Below are positions 52,199 to 58,964 of a stretch of 64,000 nucleotides of DNA, piece by piece. Both the position numbers and the translations under genes were made by a program. The DNA comes from Paraburkholderia bryophila. GTDB lineage: Bacteria; Pseudomonadota; Gammaproteobacteria; Burkholderiales; Burkholderiaceae. Position 1 is the first letter of the stretch; every line of letters begins with the position of its first letter. The notes beneath the pieces are model-generated. The model was given only the letters and a program-made list of their open reading frames with translations, had not been told where the DNA came from and ran no database searches. The stretch is from the NCBI RefSeq assembly GCF_013409255.1, contig NZ_JACCAS010000002.1:496001-560000 (forward strand), read 5' to 3'.

Positions 52199-52486
52199 AT
52201 GCGACGATACGACATCGTAAAGGGTGACACGACAACGGTAGGCGGTACGGTTCAAGGCGGCGACGGCCAGGATAGGCTGAATGGCCGGGAGCAAGCTTAC
52301 GAACATGATCCCGTGTGGTGCCCGGTGTGCAAGGTGATGGGTACGATTCAGTGCGACGGTCCGCGGATTTCAACAACCGGGCCGGCCGGCTGTAACGCCG
52401 CGCTGAGTGACGATTTATGCGTGTGCCAGTGTTCGCCGCCGCCAAAACTCGTGGCGTCGCAGTCAGTGTCGTATATCGAGGTCTGA
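52199..52486 (+). CDS. PAAR-type protein, right T6SS module
   Basis: The 95-residue protein opens RRYDIVKGDTTTVGGTVQGG, the standard PAAR start. It has six cysteines in the middle (WCPVCKVMGTIQC, AGCNAALSDDLCVCQC), more than usual, that could hold an enlarged zinc site. It probably caps the VgrG spike and carries the Tle4-like lipase. The ATG at 52199 follows the Tli4 stop by 7 bp. Confidence 0.85.
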   Translation: MRRYDIVKGDTTTVGGTVQGGDGQDRLNGREQAYEHDPVWCPVCKVMGTIQCDGPRISTTGPAGCNAALSDDLCVCQCSPPPKLVASQSVSYIEV

Positions 52487-52502
52487 ACTCGGGAGACATG
52501 TG

Positions 52503-52601
52503 ATGGTTAGAAAAGTGATGGGAATTGTGGTGCTGCTGGTAATGATGGCGAGCGTTTCGGGCTGCGCGTTTTTTACCTGTACCGCTCCGCCGGTTTGTTG
52601 A
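52503..52601 (+). CDS. 32-residue lipoprotein at the end of the right T6SS module
   Basis: The tiny protein (MVRKVMGIVVLLVMMASVSG followed by C) has a complete lipoprotein signal with lipobox VSGC. The mature peptide has only 12 residues after processing (CAFFTCTAPPVC), with three cysteines. The ATG at 52503 is behind GGGAGACATGTG. It could be an envelope-anchored helper of the immunity protein or a remnant. Confidence 0.6.
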   Translation: MVRKVMGIVVLLVMMASVSGCAFFTCTAPPVC

Positions 52602-53101
52602 AGGGATTTTGATGGCAACTCTCAACGGCTCTCTGCGAGTGGGAGAGTCACACGAGATTGAGAAAACGGCGTCATTTCCTAGGTTTCGGGATGGCGCGCG
52701 ATTTCCCCACGAGCGAGTAGGTCTCGGTCGACGGGGAATTACGAGTGAGCGACGACTTGCGGGCGCTTGTTTTGGTGTCCCACAATGGGCCTCGCTCTGG
52801 GCCTGAAACACCGTTCCGGGCAGGTTCGTGCCTTTCCCTACCTGCACAATCACCAATCAGTTGAAATTCACGTCGGGTAGGTTCGGCCATAAGCTGCCAT
52901 CCACTCTCGTCTTCGCTCGGACGCTCAGGCGTCTGCACTGCCCCGCAAACGACTATCCGGTTGTCAGAGGCGAGGGCTCCCTCATCGGCCTTTGCTGACA
53001 TTCAGGCCCCGCGGTTCATGAAGCAGCTTCAAGTCGCCTTCCTGCCATTCCGATCTCTACAATCGCGAATGTCGCGTTCACTGTCGGCGAATGCGTACTC
53101 T

Positions 53102-53185
53102 TGTTAAGCGTTGTTCGATGCCCTTGTCCGCTGCCCCGTCAGTGCACGGCGACGCGTGCGGGCAGGCATCGAACAAGCCTTAACA
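53102..53185. repeat. Long interrupted inverted repeat
   Basis: TGTTAAG-CG-TTGTTCGATGCC (53102-53122) is matched by GGCATCGAACAA-GC-CTTAACA (53165-53185). All bases pair except the two-base CG/GC bulge, around a ~42-bp GC-rich centre. This could be a folded RNA, a site-specific recombination or MITE-like end. Confidence 0.85.
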
Positions 53186-53204
53186 GTGAACAAGCCTTAA
53201 CAGT
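53171..53204. repeat. 17-bp tandem duplication
   Basis: GAACAAGCCTTAACAGT occurs twice in a row (53171-53187 and 53188-53204), duplicating part of the right arm of the hairpin. Confidence 0.9.
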
Positions 53205-53255
53205 AGTGAAATTTCGCCTGCGAAAATAGGACAGTATCTTTGAGTGGGCTCTTGT

Positions 53256-53867
53256 TCACAGCAGGCGATACTTCGATTGTCTGTTTCTGAATGCAGGCTT
53301 CGTGCCTTCCAGTATGTCAACCACCATTGCCCTAGTATCGGGATTCTCAATGGCCCCGGACGCATAGTCGAAGCGACCTTTTTGCTTATCACAAGCTGCG
53401 TGGATGATCTGCTCGGCATCGCAGACGACGGCAAGATTTGGGTTGTGAGTCACAATGATCACCTGACGGCGTGCTTTGGCCTTCTTCAGGCACTTTACGA
53501 GGATTCGGTAGATCGTCTGATTGTCGAGGTTTTCTTCGGGCTGGTCGATCACGATCGGGATGTCGTCTTTGTCAACCAAGAGGTAGAAGACGAGCAGCAA
53601 GAGCCCGCGCTCGCCCGGCGAAAGTTGCCCGATTTCTTGACCATCATAGGTGAGCGAATAACGTGGTGCGAGGTAGTCAAAGCCAAACACGAAGTCGAGA
53701 AGGTCTCGTGCGGATGACACACTCCTAACCTGATCTTGAAGTCGCATTTCTCGGCCGTCTTGCCCGTCCCGGCGGTCGAAATGCAGCATGTCATCGATCC
53801 GTTCTGCAAACGCGACGGCCTCTTCGGCGGTCGCAAAGCTCGACTCCTGCAAAAGCGTTCGGAGAAG
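53256..53867 (-). pseudogene. C-terminal remnant of a TrlF-like/SMC-type AAA ATPase
   Basis: The frame runs ~204 codons to the IS3 border. It has GQLSPGERGLLLLVFYLLVDKDDIPIVIDQPEENLDNQTIYRIL, which carries the signature (SPGERG) and Walker B (VIDQPEENLDN) half of an ABC/SMC-like ATPase. VTHNPNLAVVCDAEQIIHA follows. This arrangement is characteristic of TrlF-type ATPases and related defence-linked proteins. The N-terminal portion with Walker A is missing, cut by the IS element at 53868, so the gene should be inactive. Confidence 0.75.
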
Positions 53868-53894
53868 TGAACCGCCCCGGGAATCGTGGAGGCT
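53868..53894. repeat. IS3 terminal inverted repeat, left
   Basis: TGAACCGCCCCGG, a 6-base mismatch core, then TGGAGGCT, complementary to the repeat at 55157-55183. Confidence 0.9.
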
Positions 53895-53901
53895 GGTTGG
53901 T

Positions 53902-54753
53902 TTAAGTTAATGCGGGTTCGGCGACCGGTGTTTCAAGTTGCCGATAGTAGTTTGCCTCAGCTTCAGCAGGCGGGATGTAGCCGAGGGGTGCCATCAATCG
54001 ATGATGATTGAACCAGGCCACCCATTCCAGCGTTGCCAACTCGACGGACTCCCGTGTTTTCCAGTTGCGGCGATGAATCAGTTCGGCCTTGTACAAACCG
54101 TTGATTGTCTCGGCCAGTGCATTGTCGTAACTGTCGCCACGGCTACCAACCGAGGGCTCGATTTCTGCTTCGGCCAGTCGCTCGCTATAGCGAATGCTAA
54201 CGTATTGCGAGCCTCTGTCGGAGTGATGTATCAACGTTCCATCGCCGCCTGGGCGCCGCGCACAAAGTGCCTGTTCAAGTGCATCCAGAACGAAGTCTGT
54301 AGTCATCGACGAACTGACGCGCCAACCGACGATCCGTCGGGCGAACACGTCGATCACGAAGGCCACGTAGAGCCAGCCCTGCCACGTCGATACATAGGTG
54401 AAATCAGAAACCCAGAGCTCGTTTGGCCGGTCCGCCCTGAACTGCCGGTTGACCCGATCCAGCGGGCGAGCGGCCGCCGCATCGGCAATCGTCGTGCGAG
54501 CACGTTTGCCTCGCATTACGCCACGCAAACCCAGTTGCTTCATCAGCCGTTCGACCGTGCAGCGAGCCACCGCGATATGCTCCCGGTTCATCTGCTTCCA
54601 GACTTTATCCGCTCCGTAGACACGCAGGTTGGCTTGCCAGACACGCTGGATCTCGGGCCGCAGGCGTTCATCGCGTATAGCGCGAGCGCAGCGGCGCGAC
54701 GGATCGCGAAGCTGCGCAGCATGGCGCCGGTAGCCCGACGGGGCAATCCGCAA
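53902..54753 (-). CDS. IS3-family transposase OrfB (integrase core)
   Basis: The 283-residue frame has the HTH_21-like segment (IQRVWQANLRVYGADKVWKQMNRE) and the DDE integrase core: VSDFTYV (Asp), HHSDRGSQY (Asp) and NALAETINGLYKAELIHRR (Glu). All three acidic residues are present, so it may be active. It is normally produced as an OrfAB fusion by -1 frameshifting from orfA: reading back a base near 54840 gives an open [18 protein letters not shown] continuation. The listed Met is not the true start. Confidence 0.92.
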   Translation of the reverse strand: MRIAPSGYRRHAAQLRDPSRRCARAIRDERLRPEIQRVWQANLRVYGADKVWKQMNREHIAVARCTVERLMKQLGLRGVMRGKRARTTIADAAAARPLDRVNRQFRADRPNELWVSDFTYVSTWQGWLYVAFVIDVFARRIVGWRVSSSMTTDFVLDALEQALCARRPGGDGTLIHHSDRGSQYVSIRYSERLAEAEIEPSVGSRGDSYDNALAETINGLYKAELIHRRNWKTRESVELATLEWVAWFNHHRLMAPLGYIPPAEAEANYYRQLETPVAEPALT

Positions 54754-54809
54754 GACCTTGCAGATCGGCTCGACCCCGAAGGTGTCGCGATGCTGATCGA
54801 TGAAGGCCT

Positions 54810-55133
54810 TCAGGACTTCAGGCGGCGGTCGAGCTCCGCCTGGGCGAAAAACGCGCTCGCCAGTTTCAGAATCTCGTTGGCGCGGCGCAGTTCCTTGACC
54901 TCGCGCTCCAGTGCTTTAAGACGTTCGCGTTCCGACGTGCTCACGCCCTCGCGCTCGCCACTATCGACTTCATCTCGTTTGACCCACCCCAGCAATGTCT
55001 GGCTCGTGCAGCCGATCTTCGGGGCGATGGATTCGATCGCTGCCCACTGTGACGGATACTCGCCCCGATGCTCTTGCACCATGCGCACTGCACGTTCCCG
55101 GACTTCAGCAGAAAATTTGTTCGACTTGTTCAT
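54810..55133 (-). CDS. IS3-family transposase OrfA
   Basis: The 107-residue protein has the IS3 OrfA helix-turn-helix ([47 protein letters not shown]) and a leucine-zipper-like C-terminus ([25 protein letters not shown]). It binds the IS ends and supplies the N-terminus of the frameshifted OrfAB transposase. A TTTTTC stretch near its 3' end (AFFAQ codons) is a likely slip site. Confidence 0.92.
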   Translation of the reverse strand: MNKSNKFSAEVRERAVRMVQEHRGEYPSQWAAIESIAPKIGCTSQTLLGWVKRDEVDSGEREGVSTSERERLKALEREVKELRRANEILKLASAFFAQAELDRRLKS

Positions 55134-55156
55134 GGCTCCATTCTCTCAAGAGTTGG

Positions 55157-55183
55157 AGCCTCCACCAAATCCGGGGCGGTTCA
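55157..55183. repeat. IS3 terminal inverted repeat, right
   Basis: AGCCTCCA, mismatch core, CCGGGGCGGTTCA; complementary to the repeat at 53868-53894. Confidence 0.9.
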
Positions 55184-55292
55184 GATATACCAAGGCATCC
55201 GTTGGCAGTGAGACTTCTTCAACATCTGTTCCACGCAGGAACGTTCGTCGCGAGCCCCATGCGGCGCTCCAACTGAAGCGCGCTGAGCTCAT
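55184..55292 (-). other. Possible 5' fragment of a disrupted gene beside the IS
   Basis: On the minus strand an ATG at 55292 opens a frame (MSSARFSWSAAWGSRR, then EEVSLPTDALVY) that runs straight into the IS end. It might be the start of a gene whose middle was lost when the IS caused a deletion. No ribosome site is clear and no family is recognised. Confidence 0.25.
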
Positions 55293-55400
55293 AACCGAGT
55301 CTGCCTCATTTAATCACCCGCACGCACCAATTTAGCCCACCGAGTTGATCACTCGCGCCCCGCCCTCCCTTACAATTTCCCAGCCATCGGGACACACCCA

Positions 55401-55532
55401 ATGGTCAGGTTTGGAAGCCTGCTCACTAGCGGCGCGCACTCACGCAGTGTGGGTCGTGTATCTATCCCCGCACATCTATATTTCTATGGGCGGGCGGTGA
55501 CGAGGGAGCCGCGAGGCTCGCCGGTTTGTTAG
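55401..55532 (+). CDS. 43-codon ORF with a repeated-element-like sequence
   Basis: The frame starts ATG and encodes MVRFGSLLTSGAHSRSVGRV and then a segment with AHLYFYGRAVTREPRGSPVC. I recall similar sequences in front of Burkholderia hypothetical genes, so it may be a conserved leader peptide or a structured RNA that happens to be open. No ribosome site stands out (GGGACACACCC is upstream). Confidence 0.4.
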   Translation: MVRFGSLLTSGAHSRSVGRVSIPAHLYFYGRAVTREPRGSPVC

Positions 55533-55623
55533 TGACGGTCTTCCAACCTTGCCACGCGCCCGCTCACCCGTTTATCCAACAGTGGGCCTGGCGATTCGAA
55601 AAATTCCGAGGGAGATCGCAACC

Positions 55624-56094
55624 ATGACCACCACCAAATCAACAACAAAAGCCCCCACCGACCGCCCACCCGTCGACGCCCTCCAATACGAAAAACTCGC
55701 CCTCTCCGCCTTCGACCTCTGCCACCGGCAGATGTGTCAACTGGAGACGCTAACAACAATCGCGTCCACATTGTGTAGGAATCCTCCCATCACAATCGAC
55801 GAGCGCCATCGTCACCGCATCATGCTCGAACTACTCACCCACACCGGCGAAGAATATCAGCAACAGTTGGCAGCCGACCTCGAACTGTTCGGCGTAATCG
55901 CCCTCGACGCAAAGGGCGTCGCGAACAAAGAGCTCACGGCGAAGCAAGCGACCCAGCTCCTGGCAAACGCAACCGAGATCGCAACTCGACCATCGGCAGC
56001 AACCAAAACCACGCCGCGCAAACGTTCATCGGCGAAATGCGCGGCGATCGTGAAGAAGGACCATGCGCGTCGCCCGGTCGCCGTCCAGCACTAA
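55624..56094 (+). CDS. Hypothetical protein downstream of the 43-codon ORF
   Basis: The 156-residue protein is mostly helical, with a Thr/Lys-rich N-terminus (MTTTKSTTKAPTDRP), a core LQYEKLALSAFDLCHRQMCQLETLTTIASTLCR, and a Lys/Arg-rich basic tail. The core resembles DUF3077-like phage and island proteins, but I cannot confirm this. GAGGGAGATC precedes the ATG. It lies in the scarred accessory segment. Confidence 0.6.
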   Translation: MTTTKSTTKAPTDRPPVDALQYEKLALSAFDLCHRQMCQLETLTTIASTLCRNPPITIDERHRHRIMLELLTHTGEEYQQQLAADLELFGVIALDAKGVANKELTAKQATQLLANATEIATRPSAATKTTPRKRSSAKCAAIVKKDHARRPVAVQH

Positions 56095-56448
56095 ACCAAC
56101 TCCGCAGAGCGGCCTATCGGCCGCTCGAAAAATCTCCCGAAAAAGCAGTCACACAACAAAGCAATCCCCGACGCGAAACCACCGCCTCACCCCCACCGTC
56201 GCATTTCCGCATCACTCCTCCCAGCCCCCAACCTCAGCAATCCCCCGCCCAACACCCCCCCCAACCCCTTGATTCCAAACCCCTTCCTCACCAAAAAAAC
56301 CATTCCCTCACATCCCGAAACAGCTTATTGTAAAATCCCGGAAAGACTTTGGAACCGGTTCCATTTACCATGCGACGAAATGCGATCGAACCTGCCAAAG
56401 ACTGCGCGGCAGCGCAATGACGCGCTCCAACCTGGTGACCAGAACAAC
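56095..56448. promoter_or_regulatory. C-rich region and promoter before the dehydrogenase operon
   Basis: These 354 bp hold a C-rich, G-poor plus-strand stretch at about 56140-56320, typical of a Rho-utilisation site. A TAAAAT -10-like box (56331-56336) and the operator-like palindrome at 56350-56363 follow. No gene is visible. Confidence 0.55.
56350..56363. promoter_or_regulatory. LacI/PtxS-type operator
   Basis: TGGAACCGGTTCCA is a perfect 14-bp palindrome. It closely resembles the PtxS operator TGAAACCGGTTTCA that controls gluconate/2-ketogluconate genes in Pseudomonas. It starts 14 bp after a -10-like box, so a bound repressor would block the dehydrogenase operon. Confidence 0.8.
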
Positions 56449-57186
56449 ATGTCTCAATCCCCTCTAAGCTCGCGCCGCGGCTTTTTGCGCACGGCGATCG
56501 TGCTGGTTCCGGCCAGCACACTGGCTGCTTGCGACAACAAGCAACCCACCGCAACCGCAACGCAAAGCGCAAATCAAAGCTCAAGCCAAAGCCCCGCAGC
56601 CGAAGCCACCCCCTACAAGCCCAAATTCTTCGACGCCAAAGAATGGGCCTTCATCGAAGCCGCCGTCGACCGCCTGATCCCCTCCGACGCGGAAGGCCCC
56701 GGCGCGCTCGAAGCCGGCGTTCCTGAATTCATCGATCGTCAGATGGACACGCCCTACGCGCACGGCGCGCTGTGGTACATGCAAGGCCCCTTCGCCCAAG
56801 GCGCCCCGGAGCTCGGCTACCAGCTCAAGCTGGTCCCCCGCGACCTCTACCGCCTCGGCATCGCGGCCATCAACGCGTACTGCACGAAAACCTACGCCCG
56901 CAACTTCGACGCCCTCGACGCCCCCATCCGCGACACCGTCCTCAGCGCGCTGGAAAAAGGCAAGCTCGAACTAACCGATGTGCCCGCAACCACCTTCTTC
57001 GGCCAGCTCCTGCAGAACACGCGCGAAGGCTACTTCTGCGATCCGATCCACGGCGGCAATCGCGACATGGCCGCCTGGAAAATGATCGGCTTCCCCGGCG
57101 CGCGCGCCGATTTCATGGACTTCGTCAATCAGAACGGCGCGGCCTATCCGTATGGCCCCGTGTCGATCGAAGGAAAGCGCACCTGA
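56449..57186 (+). CDS. Gluconate 2-dehydrogenase-type small subunit (subunit 3)
   Basis: The 245-residue protein has a twin-arginine signal (SSRRGFLRTAIVLVPASTLAAC), and the mature part matches gluconate 2-dehydrogenase subunit 3: FFDAKEWAFIEAAVDRLIPSDAEGPGALEAGVPEFIDRQ. The subunit helps export the flavin subunit across the membrane by the TAT route. It is the first gene of a three-gene operon; its stop overlaps the GMC gene by one base. ATG 56449 is preferred; a frame from 56269 lacks coding character. Confidence 0.92.
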   Translation: MSQSPLSSRRGFLRTAIVLVPASTLAACDNKQPTATATQSANQSSSQSPAAEATPYKPKFFDAKEWAFIEAAVDRLIPSDAEGPGALEAGVPEFIDRQMDTPYAHGALWYMQGPFAQGAPELGYQLKLVPRDLYRLGIAAINAYCTKTYARNFDALDAPIRDTVLSALEKGKLELTDVPATTFFGQLLQNTREGYFCDPIHGGNRDMAAWKMIGFPGARADFMDFVNQNGAAYPYGPVSIEGKRT

Positions 57187-58964
57187 TGTCTACTCAAACC
57201 AAACCGCACGTCGACGCGGTCATCGTCGGCTTCGGCTGGACCGGTGCGATCCTCGCGAAAGAACTCACCGAAGCGGGCCTGAACGTGGTCGCGCTGGAAC
57301 GCGGCGAGTATCGCGACACCTATCCGGACGGCGCGTATCCGAACACGATCGACGAACTGACCTACAACATCCGCAAAAAACTGTTCCTCGATCTGTCGAA
57401 GACCACCGTATCGATCCGCCACAACATCGCCGAAACCGCGCTGCCGTACCGGCAACTCGCGGCGTTTCTGCCGGGCGAAGGCGTCGGCGGCGCGGGTCTG
57501 CACTGGTCGGGTGTGCACTTCCGCATCACGCCGGAAGAACTGAATCTTCGCAGCCACTACGAAGAGCGCTACGGCAAGCGCTTCATTCCGGAAGGCATGA
57601 CGATCCAGGACTACGGCGTGACTTACGACGAACTCGAACCGCATTTCGACTTCGCCGAAAAAGTATTCGGCACCTCGGGCCAGGCCTATAAAGTCAACGG
57701 CAAGGTAGTCGGCGACGGCAACGTATTCGAAGCGCCGCGCAGCGATAACTTCCCGCTCGCCGCGCAGTTGAACACCTATTCCGCCGAACGTTTCGGCAAA
57801 GCCGCGCGGGAACTCGGTCTGAATCCGTACCGTCTGCCCTCGGCGAATACCTCGGGTCCGTACACGAACCCGTACGGCGCGCAAATGGGACCGTGCAACT
57901 TCTGCGGCTTCTGCAGCGGCTACGCGTGCTACATGTACTCGAAGGCATCGCCGAATCTGAACATTCTGCCCGCGCTCAAACCGCTGCCGAACTTCGAACT
58001 GCGCTCGCGTTGCCACGTGCTGCGCGTCGATCTCGACGATACGAAAAAACGCGCAAAAGGGGTGACGTATGTCGATCCCGCAGGCAACGAAGTGTTCCAG
58101 CCCGCCGATCTCGTGATCGTCGCGGCGTTCCAGTATCACAACGTGCATCTGCTTCTGCTGTCGGGCATCGGCAAGCCTTACGACCCGATCTCGGGCGAAG
58201 GCGTGGTGGGCCGAAATTTCGCGTACCAGAACCTGTCGACGATCACCGCGTTCTTCGACAAGGACACCTTCACCAATCCGTTCATCGGCGCGGGCGGCAA
58301 CGGCGTCGCGGTGGACGACTTCAACGCCGACAACTTCGATCACGGCCCGCTGGGTTTCGTCGGCGGTTCGCCATTGTGGGTGAATCAGGCGGGTACGAAG
58401 CCGATCAGCGGCATCGCGACGCCGGACGGTACGCCGAACTGGGGCTCGGACTGGAAGAAGTCGGTGAAAGACCACTACGCGCACACCATTTCCATGGATG
58501 CGCACGGCTCGAACATGTCGTACCGTGACGTGTTCCTCGACCTCGATCCGACCTATCGCGATTCGTACGGTCAGCCGCTGCTGCGCATGACCTTCGACTG
58601 GAAAGACAATGACATCAAGATGGCCCGCTACGTGACCGGTCAAATGCACAAGATCGCGCAACAGATGGGACCGAAGTCGATCAACGTCTACACGCGCGAA
58701 TTCGGCGCGCACTTCGACTCGCGCCGTTATCAGACCACGCACCTGGTGGGTGGCGCGGTGATGGGCACAGATCCGAAGACCAGTGTGTTGAACCGCTATC
58801 TGCAAAGCTGGGACGTGCATAACGTGTTCGTGATGGGGTCGTCGGCGTTTCCGCAAGGCATCGGCTACAACCCGACGGGCCTCGTCGCCGCGCTGGCCTA
58901 CTGGTCGGCGAAAGCGATCCGCACGCAGTACCTGAAGAACCCCGGGCCGCTGGTGAGCGTATGA
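57186..58964 (+). CDS. GMC-family flavoprotein, large dehydrogenase subunit
   Basis: The 592-residue protein has the FAD loop VIVGFGWTGAILAKELTEAGLNVVALERG, the early GMC-type substrate motif (GVGGAGLHWSGVHFRI), the Fe-S or cysteine segment GPCNFCGFCSGYACYMYSKASPN and the C-terminal HLVGGAVMG and PTGLVAALAYWSA. It resembles the large subunit of gluconate/sorbitol/fructose-type membrane dehydrogenases, which oxidise sugars or sugar acids at C-2 or another carbon in the periplasm. TAT transport by the partner subunit fits the lack of its own signal. Confidence 0.92.
   Translation: MSTQTKPHVDAVIVGFGWTGAILAKELTEAGLNVVALERGEYRDTYPDGAYPNTIDELTYNIRKKLFLDLSKTTVSIRHNIAETALPYRQLAAFLPGEGVGGAGLHWSGVHFRITPEELNLRSHYEERYGKRFIPEGMTIQDYGVTYDELEPHFDFAEKVFGTSGQAYKVNGKVVGDGNVFEAPRSDNFPLAAQLNTYSAERFGKAARELGLNPYRLPSANTSGPYTNPYGAQMGPCNFCGFCSGYACYMYSKASPNLNILPALKPLPNFELRSRCHVLRVDLDDTKKRAKGVTYVDPAGNEVFQPADLVIVAAFQYHNVHLLLLSGIGKPYDPISGEGVVGRNFAYQNLSTITAFFDKDTFTNPFIGAGGNGVAVDDFNADNFDHGPLGFVGGSPLWVNQAGTKPISGIATPDGTPNWGSDWKKSVKDHYAHTISMDAHGSNMSYRDVFLDLDPTYRDSYGQPLLRMTFDWKDNDIKMARYVTGQMHKIAQQMGPKSINVYTREFGAHFDSRRYQTTHLVGGAVMGTDPKTSVLNRYLQSWDVHNVFVMGSSAFPQGIGYNPTGLVAALAYWSAKAIRTQYLKNPGPLVSV

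Larger units (their letters stand above)
52602..53255. other. Gene-poor segment after the T6SS module
   Basis: These 654 bp carry no convincing gene. Weak ORFs (52612-52806 plus, 52672-53001 minus) have poor codon patterns. A long hairpin with a duplicated right arm lies at 53102-53204 (own entry). Confidence 0.5.
53868..55183 (-). mobile_element. IS3-family insertion sequence (about 1.3 kb)
   Basis: The 1316-bp element is bounded by imperfect 27-bp terminal inverted repeats starting TGAACCGCCCCGG and ending AGGCT. It holds the two-ORF IS3 arrangement (orfA 54810-55133, orfB 53902-54753). No short target duplication is visible at the ends (AAG versus GAT), suggesting a deletion or rearrangement next to it. 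It cuts the TrlF-like gene. Confidence 0.92.

Noticed and set aside
52672-53001. 109-codon minus ORF after the T6SS module
   Set aside because: No ribosome site, Glu/Arg-rich shadow-like composition, no family.
53938-55335. Long plus-strand ORF (465 codons) through the IS element
   Set aside because: It is antisense to the IS3 orfA and orfB genes, which carry clear transposase motifs; its composition is low in known motifs.
57144-58856. 570-codon minus-strand ORF opposite the GMC gene
   Set aside because: Arg/Val-rich antisense shadow of the dehydrogenase; high GC gives long open antisense frames. No ribosome site or domain.
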